Shown: piece after piece, positions 16,888 to 27,854 of the stretch
How positions within the stretch are numbered: position 1 is the stretch's first letter
Layout: the number at the start of each line of letters is the position of its first letter
NCBI RefSeq assembly: GCF_008632125.1
Contig: NZ_VWRN01000071.1
Location: 29,326 to 93,325 of the forward strand
Direction of reading: 5' to 3'
DNA from: Cupriavidus cauae
Lineage (GTDB): Bacteria; Pseudomonadota; Gammaproteobacteria; Burkholderiales; Burkholderiaceae
DNA: 64,000 nt
Notes under the pieces: generated by a model
Told to the model about the DNA's origin: nothing
Seen by the model: only the letters and a program-made list of their open reading frames with translations
The model's database searches: none
Program-made: the position numbers and the translations under genes

Positions 16888-17616
16888 ATGGCCGGTTTCA
16901 TTCGCTCCCTTTCTCTCCAACAAGCCATGCCGCGCGGCCTGGCGCGCGCCGCGACGCATCTCGCGGCTTCGGCCACGGTGCTGGGCAGCGCGCCGGCGCT
17001 GGCGCATCCGGGCCACGATGTCGCCAGCGTCGGCGCCAGCCTGGCCTCGGGCTTGCTGCATCCGCTGACTGGCGCCGACCATCTGCTGGCGATGGTGGCG
17101 GTCGGCGTCTGGAGCGCGCTGGCGGTCGGCACGGCGGGCGCGTTCGGCTCGGTCGGCTCGGTCGGCTCGGTCGGCTCGGTCGGTTCGCTCGGCTCGGTCG
17201 GCGCGGGCGGCGGCGTGCTGCGCGTGCCGCTGACCTTCGTCGCGCTGATGCTGGTCGGGGCCGCGCTCGGCCTCGCCGGCGTTGCCTTGCCCGCGGTCGA
17301 GCCGATGATCGCCGCCTCGTTGCTGGTGGTCGGCCTGCTGGTCGCGTTGCGCGCGCGGCTGCCGGCAGGCGTGGCGATGGCGCTGGTCGGCGGCTTTGCG
17401 GTGTTCCATGGCTACGCGCACGGCGTCGAACTGCCGGCCAGCGCCGGCGCGCTGCCGGCGGTGCTGGCCTATGTCGGTGGCTTTGCGGCCGCGACCATGG
17501 CACTGCATCTGGCCGGCATCGCCGCCGGCACGGTGTTGCGCCGGCATGCGCCGTGGCTCGCGCGCGCGGCCGGCGCCGGTGTCGCGCTGTATGGCGTCGG
17601 GCTGATGGTGGCCTGA
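16888..17616 (+). CDS. ureJ: HupE/UreJ family membrane protein, probable nickel transporter
   Basis: 242-residue membrane protein with a signal-like start and the HupE/UreJ hallmark AHPGHDVASVGASLASGLLHPLTGADHLLAMV (residues ~34 to 65), whose His residues are thought to bind nickel. Later AVFHGYAHGVELP repeats the His pattern. About six hydrophobic segments. A Gly/Ser/Val insert (FGSVGSVGSVGSVGSLGSVG, ~86-105) is coded by a 9-bp repeat and lies between two membrane segments. Its place inside the urease operon supports nickel supply; transport itself is inferred from the family. Confidence 0.88.
   Translation: MAGFIRSLSLQQAMPRGLARAATHLAASATVLGSAPALAHPGHDVASVGASLASGLLHPLTGADHLLAMVAVGVWSALAVGTAGAFGSVGSVGSVGSVGSLGSVGAGGGVLRVPLTFVALMLVGAALGLAGVALPAVEPMIAASLLVVGLLVALRARLPAGVAMALVGGFAVFHGYAHGVELPASAGALPAVLAYVGGFAAATMALHLAGIAAGTVLRRHAPWLARAAGAGVALYGVGLMVA
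17146..17200 (+). repeat. 9-bp in-frame tandem repeat inside ureJ
   Basis: About six units of GGCTCGGTC encoding Gly-Ser-Val in a loop of UreJ. The repeat length keeps the frame. Confidence 0.85.
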
Positions 17617-17623
17617 TCTGGCA

Positions 17624-17714
17624 GCCGACAGCCGACAGCCGACAGCCGACAGCCGACAGCCGACAGCCGACAGCCGACAGCCGACAGCCGACAGCCGACA
17701 GCCGACAGCCGATA
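17624..17714. repeat. 7-bp tandem repeat filling the ureJ-ureB spacer
   Basis: Twelve perfect GCCGACA units plus one variant (GCCGATA), 17624-17714, starting 8 bp after the ureJ stop. It is followed by a second short array of about four AGCACGAC units (17735-17769) that runs up to the ureB ribosome site (AGGAGAC). Confidence 0.95.
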
Positions 17715-17776
17715 GCCGACGGACGACATCCGACAGCACGAAAGCACGACAGCACGACAGCACGACAGGAGACGCC

Positions 17777-18081
17777 ATGATCCCCGGTGAACTGATGCCC
17801 GCCGACGGCGAGCTCGAACTGAACGCGGGCCGCGCGACGATACGGTTGGCGGTCGCCAATACCGGCGACCGCCCGATCCAGGTCGGCTCGCACTTCCACT
17901 TCCACGAAACCAACGCCGCGCTGGACTTCGACCGCGATGCCGCGCGCGGCTTCCGTCTCAATATCGCCGCCGGTACCGCGGTGCGTTTCGAGCCGGGACA
18001 GTCGCGCACCGTCGAGCTGGTCGCGCTCGATGGCGACCGCATCGTCTACGGCTTCAACGGCAAGATCATGGGAGCGCTGTG

Positions 18082-18082
<1 letters not shown>
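17777..18082 (+). CDS. ureB: Urease beta subunit
   Basis: 101-residue UreB, normal length. MIPGELMPADGELELNAGR and VGSHFHFHETNAALDFDRD are diagnostic. AGGAGAC lies 6 bp before the ATG. Its TGA shares one base with the ureC ATG, coupling the two structural subunits. Confidence 0.98.
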
Positions 18083-19800
<1,718 letters not shown>

Positions 19801-19802
19801 CC

Positions 19803-20474
19803 ATGCACAAGATCGACAAGCATCTTCCCGCGCCGCACGGCATCGCGCCGGTGCTGGTGCGCCGCGCGCCCAAGCTGGTGCTGCCCTTCGGCGACCGCAG
19901 CAAGAGCCGCCTGCGCGCCGTGCTCGACAACGGCGAGGAAGCGGCGATCTTCCTGCCGCGCGGCACGGTGCTGCGCGGCGGCGATCTGCTGGTGAGCGCC
20001 GACGGCACGTTCGTCGAGGTGCAGGCGGCCGCGGAATCGGTGCTGCAGGTACGGGCCGAGGATCCGCACGCGCTGATGCGCGCGGCCTATCACCTGGGCA
20101 ACCGCCACACGCCGGTCGAGATCGGCCGCGACTATCTGCGGCTCGAATACGATCCGGTGCTGGCCGACATGCTGATGCGCCTGGGCGTGCAGGCCGAGCG
20201 CGCCGAGCTGCCGTTCGAGCCGGAGGCCGGCGCCTACGGCGGCGGCCACAAGCACGGCCACGACGCGACCTTCGCCGAGGACTATGCGGCGGCGCAGGCG
20301 GTGTTTCACGAGCATCATGGGGGCTCGCAGTCGCATTCGCACTCGCACTCGCACCAGCATTCGCAGTTGCACTCGCATGGCCATGATCACGAGCACGGCC
20401 ACGATCACCCGCATGACCATGATCATTCACATGGCGGCCACGCGCACCATGCCGGCTGCGATCACCGGCACTGA
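19803..20474 (+). CDS. ureE: Urease nickel metallochaperone UreE with His-rich tail
   Basis: 223-residue UreE. The N-terminal peptide-binding domain is followed by the metal-binding domain with the conserved YHLGNRHTPVEIG. The last ~60 residues are extremely His-rich (more than 25 His, as in HGHDHEHGHDHPHDHDHSHG), well suited to binding several nickel ions. The ATG is 2 bp after the ureC stop; ureF starts 15 bp downstream. It hands nickel to the UreDFG complex. Confidence 0.96.
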   Translation: MHKIDKHLPAPHGIAPVLVRRAPKLVLPFGDRSKSRLRAVLDNGEEAAIFLPRGTVLRGGDLLVSADGTFVEVQAAAESVLQVRAEDPHALMRAAYHLGNRHTPVEIGRDYLRLEYDPVLADMLMRLGVQAERAELPFEPEAGAYGGGHKHGHDATFAEDYAAAQAVFHEHHGGSQSHSHSHSHQHSQLHSHGHDHEHGHDHPHDHDHSHGGHAHHAGCDHRH

Positions 20475-20489
20475 CTCGCTCGCGCTGCC

Positions 20490-21182
20490 ATGACCCAGCT
20501 CCCCCAACTGCTCTCGCTGCTGCATCTGGCCTCGCCGGCGCTGCCGATCGGCGGGTTCAGCTATTCGCAGGGGCTGGAGGCGGCGATCGACTGCGGCATC
20601 GTGCGGGATGCCGACAGCGCGGGGCAGTGGATTCGCGACAATCTGCTGCACGTGCAGGTGCATGCCGAGGCGCCGCTATGGCTGCTGCTGTATCGCGCCT
20701 GGCGTGCCGGCGACCGCGAGGGCGTGCGCTACTGGAACGACTGGTTCCACGGCAGCCGTGAGAGCGCCGAGCTGCGGCTGGAGACCGAGCAGATGGGATG
20801 GTCGCTGGCGCGGCTGGTCGGACAGATGGCATGGGGCGAGCCGGCGCTGCGCGATGATCTGGCGGCGATGTCGCCGGTGTGCCTGCCGACGGCCTTCGCC
20901 GCCGCCTGCGTCGCGCTGCAGGTCGACGAGGGCGACGGGCTGGCCGCCTACTGTTTCAACTGGGCCGAGAACCAGATCGCCGCGGCGATCAAGGCGGTGC
21001 CGCTGGGACAGGTGGCGGGCCAGCAGATCCTGCGCGGCATGCATGGCTGCGTGCTCGACGCCGTGGCCGAGGCAACGCGCCGCGCCGATGCCGAACCGCC
21101 CGCTCTGTCGACGCTGTCGCCGATGCTGGGCCTGCTGTCAGCGCGCCACGAAACGCAGTATTCGCGGCTGTTCCGCTCCTGA
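20490..21182 (+). CDS. ureF: Urease accessory protein UreF
   Basis: 230-residue, mostly helical UreF. Family markers are LLHLASPALPIGGFSYSQGL near the N-terminus, EMGWSL-like EQMGWSLARL, and HETQYSRLFRS at the C-terminus. It binds UreD and gates UreG's GTPase during urease activation. Start ATG is 15 bp after the ureE stop. A repeat-filled spacer separates it from ureG. Confidence 0.96.
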   Translation: MTQLPQLLSLLHLASPALPIGGFSYSQGLEAAIDCGIVRDADSAGQWIRDNLLHVQVHAEAPLWLLLYRAWRAGDREGVRYWNDWFHGSRESAELRLETEQMGWSLARLVGQMAWGEPALRDDLAAMSPVCLPTAFAAACVALQVDEGDGLAAYCFNWAENQIAAAIKAVPLGQVAGQQILRGMHGCVLDAVAEATRRADAEPPALSTLSPMLGLLSARHETQYSRLFRS

Positions 21183-21206
21183 GCGCAGCCATGTTCCACG
21201 GGCAGA

Positions 21207-21312
21207 CATCCGCAGCCACATATCCGCAGCGACACATTCGCAGCCGTACATTCGCAGCCACATTGGCGGCCACATTCGCAGCCACATTCGCAGCCATACA
21301 TCCGCAGCCACA
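21207..21312. repeat. Imperfect 12-bp tandem repeat filling the ureF-ureG spacer
   Basis: Around eight imperfect copies of ACATTCGCAGCC, 12-14 bp apart, between 21207 and 21312. It leaves about 20 bp before the ureG start codon, where no good ribosome site is seen. Confidence 0.85.
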
Positions 21313-21333
21313 AATCGAATCGGACGAGACATC

Positions 21334-21957
21334 ATGACCCGTACCAAGACACTCCCTCCGCTGCGCGTCGGCGTCGGCGGCCCGGTCGGCTCCGGCAAGA
21401 CCACCTTGCTCGAGATGCTGTGCAAGGCCATGCGCGAGCGCTACGACCTGGTGGCGATCACCAACGACATCTACACGAAGGAAGACCAGCGCCTGCTGAC
21501 GATCTCCGGCGCGCTGCCGGCCGAGCGCATCATGGGGGTGGAAACCGGCGGCTGCCCGCATACGGCAATCCGCGAGGACGCGTCGATCAATCTCGAGGCG
21601 GTCGACCGCATGCTGGCGCGTTTTCCCGATGCCGACGTGGTGTTCATCGAATCCGGTGGCGACAATCTGGCGGCGACATTCAGCCCGGAGCTGTCGGACC
21701 TGACGATCTACGTGATCGATGTCGCCGGCGGCGAGAAGATTCCCCGCAAGGGCGGGCCGGGCATCACCAAGTCGGATCTGCTGGTGATCAACAAGACCGA
21801 TCTCGCGCCGTATGTCGGCGCCAACCTCGACGTGATGGAAAGCGATGCGCGCAAGATGCGCGGGGAACGGCCTTTCGTGATGGGAAGCGTCAAGTCGGGG
21901 CAGGGTCTTGACGCGGTGATCCGCTTCATCGAGCGGCAGGGCATGCTGGCGATGTAG
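21334..21957 (+). CDS. ureG: Urease accessory GTPase UreG
   Basis: 207-residue SIMIBI GTPase that drives nickel insertion. P-loop GGPVGSGKTTL (~14-24), the nickel/metal motif CPH in ETGGCPHTAI, and the base-recognition NKTD in LLVINKTDLAPYVG are present. Last gene of the urt-ure operon. Nothing like a strong terminator is seen before the convergent XRE gene 43 bp downstream. Confidence 0.98.
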   Translation: MTRTKTLPPLRVGVGGPVGSGKTTLLEMLCKAMRERYDLVAITNDIYTKEDQRLLTISGALPAERIMGVETGGCPHTAIREDASINLEAVDRMLARFPDADVVFIESGGDNLAATFSPELSDLTIYVIDVAGGEKIPRKGGPGITKSDLLVINKTDLAPYVGANLDVMESDARKMRGERPFVMGSVKSGQGLDAVIRFIERQGMLAM

Positions 21958-21999
21958 CCGCGATGTAGCCGCGATGTGCGGCGCCGTCGGCGGCGCGTG

Positions 22000-22383
22000 C
22001 TAGGTGTGGTTGTTGCGCTTGCGGGCGAGGGCTCGTGCCACCGAGGCGACCAGGTCCTGGTCGTCATTATCGAGCCTTGCCATATAACGCCGCGCATTGC
22101 GTTGCGCGGTGGTTTCCTCGCCGCCAAATGGAACGCGTAATTCCTCGACTGTCAACACCGCGTTTTCGCCATCGAACTTCAACATTTCGCCGGGAGGGAC
22201 GCCGAGGGTATCGGCCAGAGTGCAGATGTTGATCAGCGCTACATTACGCAGTCCGCGTTCGATGCCGCTGAGATAGGAACGCGCCATTCCGCTTTCGAGG
22301 GCGAGCTTTTCCTGGGACCAGCCCCTTTGCTTGCGCAGGGCCGTCAGGCGTTGGCCAAATTGCTTGAGAGGATCGCCGACCAT
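22000..22383 (-). CDS. XRE family transcriptional regulator
   Basis: 127-residue protein with an N-terminal Cro/CI-type helix-turn-helix: FGQRLTALRKQRGWSQEKLA, then ESGMARSYLSGIERGLRNVA (~9-48). The C-terminal ~60 residues (EETTAQRNARRYMARLDNDD) are a short helical domain without a known ligand pocket. Convergent with ureG, upstream of a 463-bp gap. Target genes are not evident. It may act on itself, as such small regulators often do. Confidence 0.88.
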   Translation of the reverse strand: MVGDPLKQFGQRLTALRKQRGWSQEKLALESGMARSYLSGIERGLRNVALINICTLADTLGVPPGEMLKFDGENAVLTVEELRVPFGGEETTAQRNARRYMARLDNDDQDLVASVARALARKRNNHT

Positions 22384-22846
22384 GGTTTTGACAAGATGTG
22401 AACTCGAAGGAAGTTAAGGGATTGGCCCGGTCGACTCGACATCCTAGAGTCCGTCGCACAATCGGTGTCAGCCAACATAAAGTGTGTGAACTCACCCTAT
22501 AGGTTGCATTTACTGTCGAAAATCGGATGGGCGGTAGCGGAACGAGGACCGGGGTGCACTGTTTTCGCATGGACGCGAGCGAATGTCATACAGGTATTCA
22601 CCTGAATCCTCGGTTCCGAAAACGATAGGTTTGTTGTTGCCCGTTAATCTGACGAAATCGGAAGCCGCAGATGGGGCGCTGAGGCGGCCGGAACGGCGAG
22701 AGACGGTTGCCGCAGCGTGGCAACACAGGCGAAGAGAGGAGTGAGGCGGGAGCCGGCCGCGGGATGGCCGGCGAGGGACTGCGGGGGCGTCGTCGGGCGC
22801 CGCGGCGGAAAAGGCGCCGCGAGTCCTGCCCGCGGCGCCGCGCCGC
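22384..22846. other. 463-bp intergenic region, no confident gene
   Basis: Between the XRE gene and the GST gene. The part near 22384-22640 is richer in A/T than the rest of the window and probably holds the promoter of the XRE gene. Short open frames on both strands here have no ribosome site and no recognisable protein. The right end holds the terminator of the GST gene (22809-22840). Confidence 0.6.
22809..22840 (-). terminator. Intrinsic terminator after the GST gene
   Basis: Read on the minus strand: GGCGCCGC, an 11-nt loop, GCGGCGCC, then TTTT. The 8-bp stem is pure G/C and lies just after the GST stop at 22847. Confidence 0.75.
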
Positions 22847-23539
22847 TCAACGGCGGGCGTATTGTGTGGCGCCGAACAGGATCTCGCGTTCCTTTTCGGT
22901 ATGCAGCGGCTTGCGTTCGCGCGCCAGTACCTCGACGCCGCGCTTGACCGCGGGGCGCTCGGCGATCGTGTTGAACCAGCGCTTCAGATGGGGATAGTCG
23001 TCGAGTTCGACACCCTGGTTCTGCCAGCTGCGCAGCCACGGGAAGGTTGCGATATCGGCGATCGTATATTCGTCGCCGGCCAGCCAGGGACGACCGGACA
23101 ACTGCTTGTCGATCACGCCATAGAGGCGGCGCGCTTCATTGGTATAGCGGTTGACCGCATATTCGATTTTCTCCGGCGCATAGATCCGGAAATGGTGCGC
23201 CTGGCCCAGCATCGGACCGACGCCGCCCATCTGGAACATCAGCCATTGCAGCGTTTCGTATTTGCCGCGCACGTCCTCGGGCAGAAACTTGCCGGTCTTG
23301 CCGGCCAGATACACCAGGATCGCGCCCGATTCGAACAGCGAGATCGGTTCGCCGTCCGGCCCTTCGCTGTCGACGATGGCGGGAATCTTGTTATTCGGAC
23401 TGATCTTCAGGAATTCCTCGCCGAACTGGTCGCCGGCGCCGATATTGATGGGGTGCACCTGGTAGGGCAGGCCGCACTCTTCCAGCATGATATGAACCTT
23501 GTGGCCATTGGGCGTGGCCCAGCTGTAGACATCGATCAT
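22847..23539 (-). CDS. Glutathione S-transferase, YfcG/YghU-like (Nu class)
   Basis: 230-residue GST. The thioredoxin-fold N-terminus starts MIDVYSWATPNGHKVHIMLE, where the TPN motif (Thr and Asn after Trp-Ala) is typical of YfcG/YghU disulfide-bond oxidoreductases that bind two glutathiones. NNKIPAIVDSEG and LFESGAILVYLAG complete the glutathione site; the C-terminal helical domain has WLAGDEYTIADIATFPWLR. Substrate unknown. Single gene with its own terminator; an acyl-CoA dehydrogenase gene ends 195 bp upstream of it. Confidence 0.92.
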   Translation of the reverse strand: MIDVYSWATPNGHKVHIMLEECGLPYQVHPINIGAGDQFGEEFLKISPNNKIPAIVDSEGPDGEPISLFESGAILVYLAGKTGKFLPEDVRGKYETLQWLMFQMGGVGPMLGQAHHFRIYAPEKIEYAVNRYTNEARRLYGVIDKQLSGRPWLAGDEYTIADIATFPWLRSWQNQGVELDDYPHLKRWFNTIAERPAVKRGVEVLARERKPLHTEKEREILFGATQYARR

Positions 23540-23628
23540 CGAGGAAGCTCCTGGACGGGAGAGGGCGCCGCCGACTCGCCAGCGGAGCGGAGCGCCGGTT
23601 GAATGGACCGACGCATTTAATCACAGAA

Positions 23629-23656
23629 GAAAAAAACGCGCAGACAAGCTGCGCGT
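23629..23656 (-). terminator. Intrinsic terminator after the acyl-CoA dehydrogenase gene
   Basis: On the minus strand ACGCGCAG, 5-nt loop, CTGCGCGT, then TTTTTTT. It ends the transcript of the gene at 23735-24997 and separates it from the GST gene. Confidence 0.8.
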
Positions 23657-23734
23657 GGATGGCTCGCTGCCGGCGCAGCTGCCCTGGAGTCGTGCGGCCG
23701 GATGGCCGCCGATGTTTTTTATCGGGCGACGGCC

Positions 23735-24997
<1,263 letters not shown>

Positions 24998-25116
24998 GGT
25001 GTCCCCTCACAACCCCTGCGATTTGGCCCCGCCGCTGATGCCGGACCACCGCAGGGCAGCGGACCGGCAGGCGGCGGGCGGGCGCGATATACGCCGACTG
25101 GGGCCCACTCTATCCG

Positions 25117-25152
25117 ATTCGCTGGAATATGAAAAATGAATTTTCTGGATTC
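25117..25152. promoter_or_regulatory. Candidate LysR operator between divergent genes
   Basis: Two short dyads in an AT-rich patch: ATTC-GCTG-GAAT (25117-25128) and GAAT-N7-ATTC (25138-25152), lying 42-77 bp before the LysR start and between it and the divergent acyl-CoA dehydrogenase. Placement is as expected for a LysR binding and activation site; the sequence alone does not prove it. Confidence 0.35.
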
Positions 25153-25193
25153 GACGGTATCAATCTCCTGCATTCCATGCCACAATCGCCGCC

Positions 25194-26123
25194 ATGCAGC
25201 TCTCCCGCATCGACCTGAACCTGTTCGTCGTGTTTGACGCCATCTACACCGAAGGCAGCATCACGGCGGCCGCCCGGCAGCTGAACCTGACGCAGCCGGC
25301 GGTCAGCCATGCGCTCGGCCGATTGCGCACGCTGTTCGACGACCCGCTGTTCGAGCGGCGCGGGCAGGGCATGGCGCCGACCCCGCTGGCGCGCTCGCTG
25401 GCCGGGGAAGTGCGCACCGCGCTGCAGTCGTTCGCCCGCACGCTGCAGGACACGCCGCATTTCGATCCGGCGGCGACGGTGCGGCGCTTCACCATCGGCA
25501 TGCGCGACGCGCTGGAGTCGACGCTGCTGCCGCCGCTGATGTCGCGCGTCGCCGCGGTGGCGCCGCACGTCGACATCGCCGCGGTGCGCTTCGATCGCCG
25601 CGAGATGGAGTCGGAGCTGCTGGCCGGGACGCTCGATGCCGCGATCGACATCCTGCTGCCGGTCTCGCCGGCGATCCACCACGCGCAGTTCATGGCCGAT
25701 CCGATGGTGGTGCTGGCCCGGCGCGACCATCCGCTGGTGAAGAAGGAATTGACGCTGGAGCGCTATCTGGCCGCCGAGCACGTGCACGTGTCGTCGCGGC
25801 GGCGCGGCGCGGGGCTGGAAGACCAGGCGCTGCACCGAATGGGCATGACGCGGCGGGTACGGCTGCGCTGCCAGCACTATGCGGCGGCCTGCCGCATCGT
25901 CAGCTGCACCGACCTGCTGGCGACGCTGCCGCTGCGCTATGCGCGCATCGCCAACGAGGCCTATGGCAATCGCCTGCTGACGCTGCCGTTCAAGGTGCCG
26001 TCATTGGAGCTGCACTTGTATTGGCATGCGGGCGGGGAGAATGATGGCGCGAACCGGTGGCTGCGGGAGCAGCTGATGGCGGTGATGACGGGGTTGGAGA
26101 AGGGCGCGCCGGCAACCTCCTGA
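25194..26123 (+). CDS. LysR family transcriptional regulator
   Basis: 309-residue regulator. N-terminal winged HTH: LNLFVVFDAIYTEGSITAAA, then RQLNLTQPAVSHALGRLRTLFDDPLFERRG; the rest is the co-inducer binding domain. LysR proteins bind between divergent genes and sense a small ligand, so the acyl-CoA dehydrogenase at 23735-24997 is the likely target. The ligand cannot be told from sequence. Confidence 0.95.
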   Translation: MQLSRIDLNLFVVFDAIYTEGSITAAARQLNLTQPAVSHALGRLRTLFDDPLFERRGQGMAPTPLARSLAGEVRTALQSFARTLQDTPHFDPAATVRRFTIGMRDALESTLLPPLMSRVAAVAPHVDIAAVRFDRREMESELLAGTLDAAIDILLPVSPAIHHAQFMADPMVVLARRDHPLVKKELTLERYLAAEHVHVSSRRRGAGLEDQALHRMGMTRRVRLRCQHYAAACRIVSCTDLLATLPLRYARIANEAYGNRLLTLPFKVPSLELHLYWHAGGENDGANRWLREQLMAVMTGLEKGAPATS

Positions 26124-26146
26124 TCCGTTGCGCCGGCGGCACCGTC

Positions 26147-26173
26147 GGTAGCGGCGGTAGCGGCGGTAGCGGC
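26147..26173. repeat. 9-bp tandem repeat after the LysR gene
   Basis: Three copies of GGTAGCGGC in the 73-bp gap between the LysR stop and the stop of the convergent orphan gene. Confidence 0.8.
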
Positions 26174-26196
26174 GGTGCCGCCGGCGCTCCCCGCGC

Positions 26197-27675
26197 TCAG
26201 TCGGCCATCCGCGGAACCATGACCCAGCTGCCACCGAATAGCGAAAACCGCCGGCCTGCGGCCGCCGCGGTGCCCGAGTCCGGGATGGGGGCCGGATCCT
26301 CTGCGATGTCGGCGACCGGCGCGGATTCCTGTTCGGCGATGTCGCGTGCGGACGACTCGCCGCCGGCGCGCTCTTCGCCGTCGTCATCGTCGCTGAGGTC
26401 CGACGCTTCGTCGGACGGCGGTTCGCCATGCACCGGTTTGGGCGGCTCCATGCCGCGCGAGTCGTATAGAACCGATTGCATGCAAGGCCGCAGGTCGCCG
26501 TCGGTGGTCGATTGCCGCATGACATGGTGCTCGGCGTCGAGCGCTTCGAAGACATAGCAGCCGGAGCCGTTCATCTGACCGTCCGTCCTGCGGGCGACAT
26601 AGTGGCGTTCATTGGCACGTCTGTATTCGATCGGTTTGAGACTCCTGTCCCGCGCTTCACGTTGCCGATGCAGCTGGATCGGGGTCAGCGACTGATCCTC
26701 GGCGGCGTCATCGCTGCGATATTGTCCGATTCCGCAGGGGCGCTCGCATCGGAAGGACTCCGCCTCGCCGGCCGCGATGATGCGGTAGGCCACTCCCTCG
26801 CGGCGGCGGCATTCGTCCAGCATGTCGTGAAAGAGGTCGGAGAGGTAGTCGAGCAGCCGGGACAACAGGCGTATCAACAGATTGCCGCTCCCTGGCTGCA
26901 TCGTCGTCAGGGCCTGGTCCAGCGCCGGCGCCAGGCATGCCACGTGAATGGCGTCGGAGCGTTCGCCCAGCTTGTATCGCTCGGGCTCTCGTCCCTGGAG
27001 CCAATTCAACAAGCTGCGCAATGGCGGGTCGTTGGCATCGCAATGGATCTCGATCTGATGATCGATCGTCAGCACGGGGCGCAGATTCGACATGTAATAG
27101 GTGTTGTCGTCCGGGCCGGTGTAGGAATGCCATTTCATCAGCTTGTTGATGCGCCAGCCGGTGCCGTCTTCCAGCGGCGTGATGCGTGCGCTGACCACCG
27201 AGGGCAGCAGCGGCAGATCGATTCCGTTGCGCACGGAAATCGCTTGCAGCGCCACCGCCTCGGCCTTCCAGAACTCGTCGGTGCAAAGGGTCGCCGCGGC
27301 GGTATAGGCGTGCGCCAGATTGTCGATGTTCTGTCCGGGCGCCGCCTGCGCCTTCAATTGGCCCGCTATCGCGGCAATCAGTTCGTGGCCGGCCTGGGTT
27401 CTGCTGTAGGGCTCCGCCTCGCGCGCGCGCCTGTCGCGGATGCGATTGTTCAGCCTGGCTTGTTCGACGAGATGATCGGAATTGACATGGCTCGCGCCCG
27501 CGAATTCGATGCGGCACCGCTCATCTTCGAACAGTCGCCATGCGGTCTGGGCAAAGGCCATGCCGAAGTTGGCACGCGCAATGTGCTCGGACGGAGCCGT
27601 CGGGATGGGCATCGGCGCATGCGTGACGGCGTGCAGCATGGCACAGGGATCGATGAAGGGTTTGGAGAATGGCAT
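26197..27675 (-). CDS. Unrecognised protein, possible paralogue of its upstream neighbour
   Basis: 492 residues from the chosen ATG (MPFSKPFID); an in-frame ATG 52 codons upstream is possible but its extension looks like out-of-frame Arg-rich sequence. No family recognised, no signal peptide, no clear membrane helix. Seen: a helical N-terminal half (SEHIARANFGMAFAQTAWRL), a WHSY motif around residue 200 followed by LRPVLTIDHQ, a Leu-rich helix LLIRLLSRLLDYLSDLFHDM, and an acidic low-complexity C-terminus (DLSDDDDGEERAGG). The neighbour at 27855 shows the same order of motifs. Codon use and GC are a little lower than in flanking genes, which suggests acquisition. Could be a secreted effector; not shown. 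Confidence 0.65.
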   Translation of the reverse strand: MPFSKPFIDPCAMLHAVTHAPMPIPTAPSEHIARANFGMAFAQTAWRLFEDERCRIEFAGASHVNSDHLVEQARLNNRIRDRRAREAEPYSRTQAGHELIAAIAGQLKAQAAPGQNIDNLAHAYTAAATLCTDEFWKAEAVALQAISVRNGIDLPLLPSVVSARITPLEDGTGWRINKLMKWHSYTGPDDNTYYMSNLRPVLTIDHQIEIHCDANDPPLRSLLNWLQGREPERYKLGERSDAIHVACLAPALDQALTTMQPGSGNLLIRLLSRLLDYLSDLFHDMLDECRRREGVAYRIIAAGEAESFRCERPCGIGQYRSDDAAEDQSLTPIQLHRQREARDRSLKPIEYRRANERHYVARRTDGQMNGSGCYVFEALDAEHHVMRQSTTDGDLRPCMQSVLYDSRGMEPPKPVHGEPPSDEASDLSDDDDGEERAGGESSARDIAEQESAPVADIAEDPAPIPDSGTAAAAGRRFSLFGGSWVMVPRMAD

Positions 27676-27854
27676 ATCGGGTAGCAGCGATCGGTATGGA
27701 ATACGCCGCTGGCCGATCCGCGATCCGGGGCGAATGATCTGCGGGATGCCGAAAGATTTCGATCCGATGCGGCGTCGGCCGGGCGACCTGGACAGGCGAT
27801 GCAAATGCGGCGCAGAGCGTCCGCACCGCATCGGTGACGTGCTGCGAGCCGGTC

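Noticed and set aside
22398..22493. GTGAACTC repeated at 22398 and 22486 as a possible operator of the XRE gene
   Set aside because: An 8-bp direct repeat within about 460 bp is expected by chance; the two flanks are not alike.
22244..22570. Small open frames in the 22.4-22.8 kb gap
   Set aside because: No ribosome site, no recognisable protein, one overlaps the XRE gene.
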